Positions 8,015 to 15,645 of a DNA stretch of 64,000 nt are shown here, piece after piece. Each line of letters opens with the position of its first letter. Within the stretch, counting starts at the first letter, position 1. The translations under genes and the position numbers were made by a program. This stretch comes from Orrella sp037026685 (GTDB lineage: Bacteria > Pseudomonadota > Gammaproteobacteria > Burkholderiales > Burkholderiaceae_B). The stretch lies in assembly GCF_037026685.1 (NCBI RefSeq), contig NZ_JBANET010000020.1:1-64000 (forward strand), given 5' to 3'. The notes beneath the pieces were generated by a model that saw only the letters and a list, made by a program, of their open reading frames with translations, did no database searches and was not told where the DNA came from.

Positions 8015-8719
8015 CTAGCCGCCTTCGGCCAGGTGCCGGTTGGCCGCCAGGTAGCCGTCGCGCGAAGGCGTCAGGTGCTCGCGGCACAGCGCCACCAGCA
8101 TGTCGCGCCGGCCCTCGCGCAAGGCCTCGATCATCTGCCAGTGCTCGTGCTGCGAGCGGCTGCGGTAGTCCGCCGAGACCAGCGTGCTGAAGCGGATGGG
8201 GTGGGTCTGGCGCGCGTATTCCTGGATGGCCTTTTGCAGCACCGTGTTCTCGCACAGCCCGAACAGCGTCTGGTGGAACTCGATGTTGGTGCGAAACACC
8301 AGCCTGGGGTCCTCGGCGCGCACGGCGGCATCGTGGCGGCGCTGCACCTCGATCAGGCGCTGCAGGTCGGCGGGCGCCGGCGGGCAGGGCACCTGGCGGG
8401 CCGCTTCGGTCTCGAGCAGCTCGCGCACCGCGTACAGTTCCATGACTTCGCGTGTGGTGTACAGGCGCACCTCGGCGCCGACGTTCTTGCGCCGCTCGAC
8501 CAGGCCCAGGCGCGCCAGCTCGGCCAGCACCTCGCGCACCAGGTGGCGCTTCAGGCCGAAGCGCTGCATCAGCTCGTCCTCGGTCAGCCGCTCGCGCGGA
8601 TGCAGGCGGTTGAGCACGATGTCCTCTTCCAGCGCCGCCACCGCGCTGGCCAGGTCGTACGCGGCGCCGGCGCCATGCGTGGAGCCGGGGGCCAGGGGCG
8701 TTGCGGCAAGCGTGCTCAT
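8015..8719 (-). CDS. GntR-family (FCD) regulator of the dehydratase operon
   Basis: 234 residues. The winged-helix part (about residues 25-95) includes RLTEDELMQRFGLKRHLVREVL. The FCD domain carries the ligand/metal positions in NIEFHQTLF, SQHEHWQMIEAL and CREHL; the usual Asp before FH is Asn here. It starts 17 bases after the dehydratase stop and is probably co-transcribed with it. Likely effector: a sugar acid or its keto product. Confidence 0.85.
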   Translation of the reverse strand: MSTLAATPLAPGSTHGAGAAYDLASAVAALEEDIVLNRLHPRERLTEDELMQRFGLKRHLVREVLAELARLGLVERRKNVGAEVRLYTTREVMELYAVRELLETEAARQVPCPPAPADLQRLIEVQRRHDAAVRAEDPRLVFRTNIEFHQTLFGLCENTVLQKAIQEYARQTHPIRFSTLVSADYRSRSQHEHWQMIEALREGRRDMLVALCREHLTPSRDGYLAANRHLAEGG

Positions 8720-8736
8720 GAAGGGAAACGGACAGG

Positions 8737-10470
8737 TCAGCGGGAGCCTGGAATTTTCCCGTTATTTTTGTCCGACCGCAAAAAGTCGAAATCCACGCCC
8801 TGGTCGGCCTGGGTGACGCTTTGCAGGAACAGCTTGCGGTAGCCGCGCGGCGCGCTGGGGCGGCTGACGGGCTGGGCGGCGCGGCGCCGCGCCAGCTCGG
8901 CCTCGTCCACCAGCAAGCTGATTTCGCGCCGCGCCACGCTCAGGCGGATGCGGTCGCCGTTCTGCACGTAGGCCAGCGGCCCGCCCACGGCCGCCTCGGG
9001 CGTGACGTGCAGCACGATGGTGCCGGCGGCCGTGCCGCTCATGCGCCCGTCGGAGATGCGCACCATGTCCTTGACGCCGGCGCGGGCCAGCTTGCGCGGG
9101 ATGGGCAGGTAACCGGCCTCGGGCATGCCCGGCGCGCCCGTGGGGCCGATGTTCTTGAGCACCAGCACGTCCTCGGGCCGCACGTCCAGGTCCGGATCGT
9201 CGATGCGGCGCGCCATGTCCTCGGCGTTCTCGAACACCACGGCGCGGCCCTCGTGCTCCATCAGCGCGGGCGCGGCGGCCGATTGCTTGATGATGGCCCC
9301 GCCCGGGGCCAGGTTGCCGTGCAGCACGGCGATGCCGCCTTGCGGGTAGATCGGGTCGGCCACGCTGCGGATCACCGTTTGCGGGAAAGCCGGAGCGGCG
9401 GCATCCAGCTCTTGGCCCAGCGTGCGCCCGGTGACGGTCAGCGCGTCCAGGCGCAGCAGCGGCCGCAGTTCGCGCAGCAAGGCGGGCACGCCGCCGGCCT
9501 TGTGCAGGTCTTCCATGTAGTGCTGGCCCGAGGGCTTCAGGTCCACCAGCACCGGCGTCTCGCGGCTCATGCGGTCCAACTGCGCCAGGTCGATGTCGAA
9601 ACCCAGGCGTCCGGCCACGGCCGTCATGTGAACCACGCCATTGGTCGAGCCGCCGATGGCCAGCAGCACACGCAGCGCGTTCTCGAAAGCGGCCGGCGTC
9701 ATGATGCGGTCGGGGGTCAGGCGATCCTTGGCCATCCGCACGGCGGTCACGCCCGTTTGCTCGGCATAGCGCATGCGGTCGGCGGTCACCGCGGGCGGGC
9801 TGGCCGCGCCGGGCAGCATCATGCCCAGCGCCTCGGTCATGCAGGCCATGGTGCTGGCCGTGCCCATCACCGAGCAGGTGCCCACGCTGGCCACCAGCTG
9901 GTTGTTGACGTCGGCGATCTCGGCATCGTCGATCTCGTCGGCGCGGTACTTGCCCCAGAAGCGGCGGCAGTCGGTACAGGCGCCCACCCGCTCGCTGCGA
10001 TGCGAGCCGGTCAGCATCGAGCCGGTCACCAGCTGGATGGCCGGCACGCCGGCCGAGGCCGCACCCATCAGCTGGGCGGGCACCGTCTTGTCGCAGCCGC
10101 CGATCAGCACCACCGCGTCCATGGGCTGGGCGCGGATCATCTCCTCGGTGTCCATGGACATCAGGTTGCGCAGGTACATGCTGGTCGGGTGCGAGAAGCT
10201 TTCGTGCACCGAGATGGTGGGAAAGGGCATGGGCAGGCCGCCGGCCATCAGTACGCCGCGGCTCACGGCCTCTATCAGCTGCGGTGCGTTGCCGTGGCAG
10301 GGGTTGTAGGCGCTGCCGGTGTTGACGATGCCCACCACCGGGCGGTCCAGCGCGTCGTCGGTGTAGCCGGCGCCCTTGATGAACGCTTTGCGCAAGAACA
10401 GCGAGAAGCCGGCATCGCCGTAGTTGGTCAGGCCTTTGCGCAGGCCGCTCTTGGAGTCGTCTTGGCTCAT
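8737..10470 (-). CDS. IlvD/Edd-family sugar-acid dehydratase (arabonate dehydratase-like)
   Basis: 577 residues, the usual length for L-arabonate/D-xylonate-type dehydratases. These use an Fe-S cluster and Mg to convert aldonic acids to 2-keto-3-deoxy acids. Cluster cysteines are visible in NPCHG (about residue 59), GGCDKTVPAQ (about 127) and GTCSVMGTAST (about 197); the C-terminal swivel domain holds SDGRMSGTAAGTIVLHV. True IlvD is also possible. However, the divergent Bug receptor, the GntR regulator and the NTGSAYNPCHGN signature favour a catabolic sugar-acid enzyme. Confidence 0.82.
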   Translation of the reverse strand: MSQDDSKSGLRKGLTNYGDAGFSLFLRKAFIKGAGYTDDALDRPVVGIVNTGSAYNPCHGNAPQLIEAVSRGVLMAGGLPMPFPTISVHESFSHPTSMYLRNLMSMDTEEMIRAQPMDAVVLIGGCDKTVPAQLMGAASAGVPAIQLVTGSMLTGSHRSERVGACTDCRRFWGKYRADEIDDAEIADVNNQLVASVGTCSVMGTASTMACMTEALGMMLPGAASPPAVTADRMRYAEQTGVTAVRMAKDRLTPDRIMTPAAFENALRVLLAIGGSTNGVVHMTAVAGRLGFDIDLAQLDRMSRETPVLVDLKPSGQHYMEDLHKAGGVPALLRELRPLLRLDALTVTGRTLGQELDAAAPAFPQTVIRSVADPIYPQGGIAVLHGNLAPGGAIIKQSAAAPALMEHEGRAVVFENAEDMARRIDDPDLDVRPEDVLVLKNIGPTGAPGMPEAGYLPIPRKLARAGVKDMVRISDGRMSGTAAGTIVLHVTPEAAVGGPLAYVQNGDRIRLSVARREISLLVDEAELARRRAAQPVSRPSAPRGYRKLFLQSVTQADQGVDFDFLRSDKNNGKIPGSR

Positions 10471-10506
10471 GATGTCACCGGAAAAGCGGAGGCCGGCGTG
10501 CCGGCA

Positions 10507-10552
10507 GATTATCGATAATCAAGTTGACAATGTTATCACCCATTCCTATGAT
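10507..10552 (+). promoter_or_regulatory. Promoter of the Bug receptor with GATTATCGATAATC palindrome
   Basis: TTGACA (10524-10529) and TATGAT (10547-10552) are separated by 17 bp, a near-perfect sigma-70 promoter reading toward the receptor gene. A perfect 14-bp palindrome, GATTATCGATAATC (10507-10520), abuts the -35 in the space shared with the divergent dehydratase. It is the natural candidate binding site for the GntR protein at 8015. Confidence 0.78.
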
Positions 10553-10629
10553 GGGCGCGAATGCGTGCCGGGCAAGCCGGCCGGACGGCTGCGTCCGCAT
10601 AAAGGCGCGATAACAAGGAGGCTTTACCC

Positions 10630-11625
10630 ATGTCGTTCTCTCTCCGTTCCTGTGGCATGCGCGCAGCAGGCGCTTTGCTGGCCGCAGGGCTTGCCCTGGG
10701 CGCTGCGCCCGCCGCCCTTGCTGCCTATCCCGACAAGCCGATCCGCATGATCGTGCCCTATCCGCCCGGCGGCGCCACCGACGTCATCGGCCGCGTGCTC
10801 GGGCAGGCCCTGGGCGAATCGCTGGGGCAGACCATCGTGGTCGAGAACCGCGGCGGGGCGGCCGGCAACATCGGCGCGGCGGCGGTGGCCACCTCCGCCC
10901 CCGACGGCTATACGCTGCTCATGGGCGCGCTGACCAGCCATTCCATCAACTCGGCGCTCTATGGCCAGCAGGTTTCCTACGACCTGGAAAAAAGCTTCGC
11001 GCCCATCGCCATCGTCGGCCGCGTGCCCCTGGTGTTCGTGGTCAACAAGTCGGTGCCCGCGCAAAACCTCAAGGAGCTGATCGACCTGGCCAAGTCCAAG
11101 CCGGGCGAACTGACCTACGCCTCGGCCGGCAACGGCTCGCCCCAGCACATGGCCGGCGAGCTGTTCAAGGTGACGGCGGGCGTGGACATGCTGCACGTGC
11201 CTTATCGCGGCAGCGGCCCGGCCATGACCGACCTGATCGGCGGCCAGGTGCTGACCATGATCGAAACCGTGCCGGCGGCCCAGCCCCACATCCTGGGTGA
11301 CAAGCTGCGCGCCCTGGCCGTGGCCTCGCCCCAGCGCGTGACCACCCTGCCCGACGTGCCCACCGCCGCCGAGGCCGGCCTGGCCGATTTCGAGGTCAGC
11401 TCCATGTTCGGCATCATGGCGCCGGCCGGCACGCCGGCCGAAGCCGTGGAAAAGCTCAGCGCCGCGCTCAAGGACATCCTGGCGCGCCCGGCCATCCAGG
11501 ACGCGCTGCTCAAGCAGGGCGCCATCGCCGAATACAAGTCGCCCGAAGACACCGGCAAGGAAGTGGCCACCGAAGTGGCCAAGTGGAAGGCCCTGATCGA
11601 GAAGGCGAACATCAAGCCCGAGTAA
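10630..11625 (+). CDS. Bug/TctC-family periplasmic solute-binding protein
   Basis: 331 residues. A signal peptide ends near ALAA (about residue 33). The mature start, YPDKPIRMIVPYPPGGATD, is the family hallmark, followed by VVENRGGAAGNIG and PYRGSGPAMTDLIGGQV. Bug proteins bind carboxylates, amides or aromatic acids in the periplasm. A strong ribosome-binding site (AAGGAGGC) precedes the ATG. No TctA/TctB membrane partners occur in the window. The context with a sugar-acid dehydratase suggests an aldonic or related acid ligand. Confidence 0.88.
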   Translation: MSFSLRSCGMRAAGALLAAGLALGAAPAALAAYPDKPIRMIVPYPPGGATDVIGRVLGQALGESLGQTIVVENRGGAAGNIGAAAVATSAPDGYTLLMGALTSHSINSALYGQQVSYDLEKSFAPIAIVGRVPLVFVVNKSVPAQNLKELIDLAKSKPGELTYASAGNGSPQHMAGELFKVTAGVDMLHVPYRGSGPAMTDLIGGQVLTMIETVPAAQPHILGDKLRALAVASPQRVTTLPDVPTAAEAGLADFEVSSMFGIMAPAGTPAEAVEKLSAALKDILARPAIQDALLKQGAIAEYKSPEDTGKEVATEVAKWKALIEKANIKPE

Positions 11626-11650
11626 GCAGGGCGCGATCCGGTACTGCACA

Positions 11651-11684
11651 AGGCACCGCCCCGGCAGGGCGGTGCCTTTTTTTC
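11651..11684 (+). terminator. Intrinsic terminator after the Bug receptor
   Basis: An 11-bp perfect stem, AGGCACCGCCC / GGGCGGTGCCT (11651-11661 / 11667-11677), with a 5-base loop is followed by a run of T. It ends the Bug transcript and overlaps the 3' end of the acyl-CoA dehydrogenase stub on the opposite strand. Confidence 0.9.
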
Positions 11685-11832
11685 ATGCGTACAGTTCGAA
11701 CACGCGGCGGGCCAGCGCGCTCTTGAGGACCTCTTCGGGGCCTTCGGTGATCATCATGCTGCGCTGGTCGCGCCAGAACTTCTCGACAGGCAGCTCCTTG
11801 GTCAGGCCTGCGCCGCCATGGATTTGCAGGCA
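11683..11832 (-). pseudogene. 3' remnant of an acyl-CoA dehydrogenase gene
   Basis: Reading the minus strand, about 49 codons give a typical acyl-CoA dehydrogenase C-terminus: LQIHGGAGLTKELPVEKF, then WRDQRSMMITEGPEEV, then LARRVFELYA and a TGA. Family members have this Q-x-GG and R-D...EGP/T-EV block near the end of a 380-400-residue enzyme. Upstream of about 11832 the similarity stops and the promoter region of the toxin-antitoxin pair begins, so more than 80 percent of the gene is missing. It was too short and start-less to be listed as a gene, but the reading frame is still clean. Confidence 0.8.
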
Positions 11833-11879
11833 GCGGCGACGGACCGGCAAAGCCGGCCAAGCCCTGCTTGGCCGGGGCC

Positions 11880-11918
11880 TTTACGGTGCTGCAGGTGTCC
11901 GTATAAAATTTTATACGG
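11880..11918 (+). promoter_or_regulatory. Promoter and 20-bp palindromic operator of the HigBA-like pair
   Basis: The perfect 20-bp palindrome CCGTATAAAATTTTATACGG (11899-11918) contains the -10 (TATAAA 11902-11907); TTTACG (11880-11885) is a possible -35 at 16 bp. The toxin ATG follows after AAAGGG. The arrangement fits autorepression by the antitoxin at 12269. Confidence 0.78.
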
Positions 11919-11927
11919 AAAGGGTTC

Positions 11928-12272
11928 ATGGAACTCGAAAAGGAGATTCGCTGGGTCGGGTCTGCCTATGATGATCTGGTGTGTTTTCCCGAAGCCCCGC
12001 GCCGGGAGGCCGGCTTCCAGTTGAGCAAGGTGCAGGCGGGCCTGGAGCCGGAGGATTGGAAGCCTTTCGATGACGTGGGTGCCGGCACGCGGGAAATCCG
12101 CATTCGAGACACCAGTGGCATCTTCCGGGTGATGTACGTCGCCAAGTTCGAGGAAGCCATCTATGTTCTGCACTGCTTCCGGAAGAAGGCGCAGACGACT
12201 AGCCAGCGGGACAAGGAAATTGCCACGGCGCGCTACCGCGCCGTGGCGAAGGCAAGAAGGGCCAAGCCATGA
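11928..12272 (+). CDS. RelE/HigB-type toxin (phage Gp49-like family)
   Basis: 114 residues. It is a RelE-superfamily small basic protein of the Gp49/HigB-like kind. The segment GAGTREIRIRDTSGIFRVMY leads into YVLHCFRKKAQTTSQRDKEIA, the characteristic end of this family (aromatic-x-H-x-F-x-K-K, then T...D...A). Such toxins cleave mRNA at the ribosome. The antitoxin gene follows with ATGA overlap in the toxin-first order typical of higBA. Confidence 0.88.
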   Translation: MELEKEIRWVGSAYDDLVCFPEAPRREAGFQLSKVQAGLEPEDWKPFDDVGAGTREIRIRDTSGIFRVMYVAKFEEAIYVLHCFRKKAQTTSQRDKEIATARYRAVAKARRAKP

Positions 12273-12601
12273 AGATCGATACCGAGATTCGCCGCATCAC
12301 GAAACCAGGCGCGAACCTGTTCCTCGAACTGGGATTCCCGGCCGACGAAGCCGCACGGCTGCAAGCTGCTTCGCGGCGGCAGATCAACGACACGCGGTTG
12401 CTAAAGGAACAGCTGATGTCGGAACTTGCCGAGTGGATGGCCCGGCATCACTTGAAGCAGGCGCAGGCCGCGCAGGTCCTGATGGTGTCACGCCCGCGCG
12501 TGTCCGACGTGGTCAACAGGAAGACGGCGAAGTTCACCTTGGACGCCCTGGTGGAGATGATGAGCCGGATCGGCAAGCCGGTGCGGCTGGCGATCGGCTG
12601 A
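12269..12601 (+). CDS. XRE-family antitoxin (HigA-like)
   Basis: 110 residues. The HTH is AQAAQVLMVSRPRVSDVVNRK (core AAQVLMVSRPRVSDV) in the C-terminal half, preceded by an N-terminal segment (about residues 1-45) likely to wrap the toxin. It overlaps the toxin gene by 4 bases. It is expected to neutralise the toxin and repress at the 20-bp palindrome upstream. Confidence 0.88.
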   Translation: MKIDTEIRRITKPGANLFLELGFPADEAARLQAASRRQINDTRLLKEQLMSELAEWMARHHLKQAQAAQVLMVSRPRVSDVVNRKTAKFTLDALVEMMSRIGKPVRLAIG

Positions 12602-12650
12602 ACCGGGCGGCCATGTCGGGGACGCATGCCGCCCACGCCGGGCAGGCATC

Positions 12651-13709
12651 CTAGCCCGGCATCGCCACCCCCAGTTCGCGCCCCAGTCCGGCCAACCCGG
12701 CCCAGATGCCCGGCTCGTAGCTCACATGCGTGGCGTGGCGCGCCCGGTTGCCGGCTTCGAATTCGCCCGGGTACTGCACCCGTTCCACACCCGGCTGGGG
12801 CGGGCAGCTTTGCAGGTAGTCCAGGAAGGCGTCCACCTCGTGCGTGCCCCAGGCCGCGCCGCACAGCGCCTGCGGATCGAGCACGATGGCGAACATGTTG
12901 TTGGTGGCGCTGTTGCCGCGCGGATGCTCGGGCTGGATGGTGCCGCCGCCGGAAAGCACGCCGGCCAGCAGTTCGGCCACCAGGCCTAGCGCATAGCCCT
13001 TGTGGCCGCCGAAGGGCAGCAGGGCGCCGGGCGGGTCGGCGAACAGATCGGCGGCGCGGGTGGTGGGCAGCCCTTGCGCATCGATCATGGAACCCTCGGG
13101 CGCCGGCAGCCCCTGGGCGGCCAGCACGCGCGCCTTGTTGGCGGCGATGGCGCTGGTGGCCATGTCCACCACCAGGGGCGCACGCCCGCCCGGCAGGGGC
13201 CCGGCAAAGCACAGCGGGTTGGTGGTCAGGCGCGCCTGGGCGCCGCCATAGGGCGCGACGGTCGGGGCGCGGTTGATGACGTTGGTGAAGGCCAGCAGCA
13301 CCAGGCCGGCCTGCGCCGCCATTTCGCCATAGTGCCCCATGCGGCCCAGGTGATGGCTGTGGCGCAGCGTCAGCAGGCACAGCGCCTGCTCGCGGGCCCG
13401 GGCGATGGCCGCCTCGACCACCACCTTGCCCACGTGCTGGCCGAAGCCGTGGCGGCCGTCGTAGGCCAGCAGCGGCCCCTGGTCCTTGAGCAGCGCGGGG
13501 CGGCCGTCGGCCGCCAGCAGGCCCTTGCCCAGCACGCGGTGGTAGCTGGGCAGGATGGACAGGCCGTGGCTGGCATAGCCGACGCGGTCCGATTCGACCA
13601 GGTGCTGCGCGACGTCGGCGGCGATGTCGCCGGGCACGCCTTGCGCGGCCAGCAGCTGCCGGCCCAGCGCGATGGCCTGGTCGATTTCGAGGGTGACGGC
13701 TTCGTTCAT
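12651..13709 (-). CDS. Ldh2-family malate/L-lactate-type dehydrogenase
   Basis: 352 residues. This is the NAD(P)-dependent oxidoreductase family that includes ureidoglycolate, malate, sulfolactate and piperideine-2-carboxylate enzymes. It is recognised by YASHGLSILPSY near residue 50, the catalytic-His region LRHSHHLGRMGHYGEMAA (about residue 115), and GGHKGYALGLVAELLAGVLSGG (core GGHKGYALGLVAELL). It starts 2 bases after the stop of the DASS transporter upstream, so transporter and enzyme form one operon. A 2-hydroxy acid such as malate, lactate or sulfolactate is the likely substrate. Confidence 0.85.
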   Translation of the reverse strand: MNEAVTLEIDQAIALGRQLLAAQGVPGDIAADVAQHLVESDRVGYASHGLSILPSYHRVLGKGLLAADGRPALLKDQGPLLAYDGRHGFGQHVGKVVVEAAIARAREQALCLLTLRHSHHLGRMGHYGEMAAQAGLVLLAFTNVINRAPTVAPYGGAQARLTTNPLCFAGPLPGGRAPLVVDMATSAIAANKARVLAAQGLPAPEGSMIDAQGLPTTRAADLFADPPGALLPFGGHKGYALGLVAELLAGVLSGGGTIQPEHPRGNSATNNMFAIVLDPQALCGAAWGTHEVDAFLDYLQSCPPQPGVERVQYPGEFEAGNRARHATHVSYEPGIWAGLAGLGRELGVAMPG

Positions 13710-13711
13710 GT

Positions 13712-15208
13712 CTACATCCATCCCAGCCAGCGCCAATAGGTGGCGCCCATCAGCAGCATCAGCAGGTAGCCGGCGATCGTGATCACGATGCCGACCTTGG
13801 CGAATTGCCGCGCGTTGAAGGTTTCCGTGCCCATGCACACCATGTTTTGCGGCGCGTTGATGGGCAGGATAAAGCCGAAGCTCACTGCAAAGCCCAGCAG
13901 CATGGTCATGCCCACGGCGTTGATGTCCCCCGGCAGCGTCTGCAGCACCGAGATCAGGATGGGCAGCATGGCCGAGGTCAGCGCCGTGGCGCTGGCAAAG
14001 CCCAGGTGGATCAGGATCAGGAAGGCGGTGAGCACGGCCAGCACGGCCAGCGGGCCCAGCACGTCCAGCCCGGTGCGGGTGACCACCTGGCTGCCCAGCC
14101 ATTGGCCGGCCTGCGTGGTCAGCAGCGCCGTGCCCAGGCTGATGCCTACGCCGAACACGATGATCGTGCCCCAGGGAATGCGGCTTTGCACGTCCTTCCA
14201 GGTCATCACGCCGATGCGCGGCAGCATCAGCACCACCAGTCCGGCATAGGTGGTCGAAGTGGTATCGAAACGGTGCAGCTTGCCCTCGGTGGCCCACAGC
14301 GCCAACAGGCCGATCATCACGATCATCAGGCGCTTTTGCGCGGGCGTGGTGGGGCCCAGGTCGGCCAGCGAGCGCTCGACCGCTTCCTTGCCCCCGGCGA
14401 TGCTGTCCGATTCGGGAGGCAGCATCTTCAGCACCAGGACCAGCAGCACTGCGGACATGATGACCGCCCAGGGCACGCCGGCCACCAGCCAGTCGGACCA
14501 GGTGACCCGTTCGCCCAGCATTTTCTCCATGAAGCCGACCGTCAGCAGGTTCTGTGCGGCGGCGGTCTGGATGCCGACGTTCCAGATGCTGGTGCCCTGG
14601 GCCACGACGATCATCAGGCCGGCGGCGATGTTCGAGCGTTTCTCGACGCCGAAGGCCGCGATCACGCCCATCATGATGGGCACCACGCAGGCGCTGCGCG
14701 CGGTGGCGCTGGGCACCAGCAGGCTCAGCACCACGATGACGGCGGTGGCGCCCAGCAGCGCCCGGCGCGTGGTGGTGCCCACGCGCGAGAGCGTGACCAG
14801 GGCGATGCGCTTGTCCAGCCCGGTGTGGGTCATGGCCGCGGCGATGAACAGGGCGCCGGCTACCAGCGCCAGCGCGCTGTTGGAAAAGCCGCTGAGCGCC
14901 ATGCCGATGGCGGCCGAGGTGCCATAGGCCAGGCCCGGGTCGGCCAGCGTGGGCGCCGTGCCTATCAGGAAGGCCATGAGCGCGGTGATCATGATGGCGC
15001 TGGCCTCGTAGGAGACCGCTTCGGTGATCCAGATGACCACGGCGAAGGCCAGGATGGCCAGCATGCGCTGGCCGGCGACCGGCAGCTCGGCCGGCAGCGG
15101 CAGCAAGAGGACCGCGACAAGGGCCGCCAGGGCGGCGAACAGTCCGACAGGCAGGCGTACGCGCTCTGGCGTCGGTTTGGGGGCGGGGGCTGCGGCTAGC
15201 GAGTTCAA
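13712..15208 (-). CDS. DASS (SLC13/CitT) family anion:sodium or antiport transporter
   Basis: 498 residues from a TTG at 15208 preceded by AGGAG. An in-frame ATG at 15265 is possible, but the intervening residues look non-membrane. There are about 12 transmembrane segments. The two family signature clamshell loops are visible: VVAQGTSIWNVGIQTAAAQN (about residue 195) and ILPINAPQNMVCMGT (about residue 465). Members carry di- and tricarboxylates or sulfur-containing acids. Co-transcription with the Ldh2 enzyme points to a 2-hydroxy acid. Confidence 0.85.
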   Translation of the reverse strand: MNSLAAAPAPKPTPERVRLPVGLFAALAALVAVLLLPLPAELPVAGQRMLAILAFAVVIWITEAVSYEASAIMITALMAFLIGTAPTLADPGLAYGTSAAIGMALSGFSNSALALVAGALFIAAAMTHTGLDKRIALVTLSRVGTTTRRALLGATAVIVVLSLLVPSATARSACVVPIMMGVIAAFGVEKRSNIAAGLMIVVAQGTSIWNVGIQTAAAQNLLTVGFMEKMLGERVTWSDWLVAGVPWAVIMSAVLLVLVLKMLPPESDSIAGGKEAVERSLADLGPTTPAQKRLMIVMIGLLALWATEGKLHRFDTTSTTYAGLVVLMLPRIGVMTWKDVQSRIPWGTIIVFGVGISLGTALLTTQAGQWLGSQVVTRTGLDVLGPLAVLAVLTAFLILIHLGFASATALTSAMLPILISVLQTLPGDINAVGMTMLLGFAVSFGFILPINAPQNMVCMGTETFNARQFAKVGIVITIAGYLLMLLMGATYWRWLGWM

Positions 15209-15645
15209 GCAAGGCTCCTGTACAAGGTGATACACAGGGCGGACATGCCGTCCTCTACAGGGCACGAAGCATTGCGGCCGCTCCTGCCTGCATTGTGTCC
15301 CGCATGGCCTCGATCGCGCCTTGACGCAGATCTAGCGCCGCGGAAAAAAGCCCCCACGCTGCGCCTTCGGCTTGCTGCCCCCCGAGGGGGCCGTTTTTGC
15401 CTTGGGGCGGCCCTGCGGCAAAAAAGCCCCCACGCTGCGCCTTCGGCTTGCTGCCCCCCGAGGGGGCCGTTTTTGCCTTGGGGCGGCCCTGCGGCAAAAA
15501 AGCCCCCACGCTGCGCCTTCGGCTTGCTGCCCCCCGAGGGGGGCCGTTTTTGCCTTGGGGCGGCCCTGCGGCAAAAAAGCCCCCACGCTGCGCCTTCGGC
15601 TTGCTGCCTCCCCGCGCAGGCCGCGGACGCGCCAGGCCGGCGCCG
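15209..15645. other. 437-bp gene-free stretch dominated by tandem repeats
   Basis: This lies between the transporter start and the end of slmA, both on the minus strand. The first 130 bases must hold the promoter of the transporter operon; I see no strong boxes. The rest is the tandem repeat described separately. Open frames rich in the phrase CAFGLL are produced by the repeat and are not genes. Confidence 0.8.
15344..15607. repeat. Tandem array (3 full, 1 partial) of a 76-77 bp terminator-like repeat
   Basis: Unit starts at 15344, 15420, 15496 and 15573; the third unit has one extra G. Each contains AAAAAAGCCCCCACGCTGCG, a CCTTCGG turn, then GCCCCC-CGA-GGGGGC followed by CGTTTTTG. That last part forms an intrinsic terminator on the plus strand. 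The reverse strand reads GGGGGCTTTTTT at the unit start, giving terminator potential for slmA transcripts too. A degenerate single copy occurs at 25970-26015. I associate this repeat with Bordetella/Achromobacter intergenic regions. Confidence 0.88.

Noticed and set aside
11612..11929. A 105-residue minus-strand open frame over the toxin-antitoxin promoter
   Set aside because: It is in a different frame from the acyl-CoA dehydrogenase stub, crosses a terminator and a promoter, and has no family resemblance.
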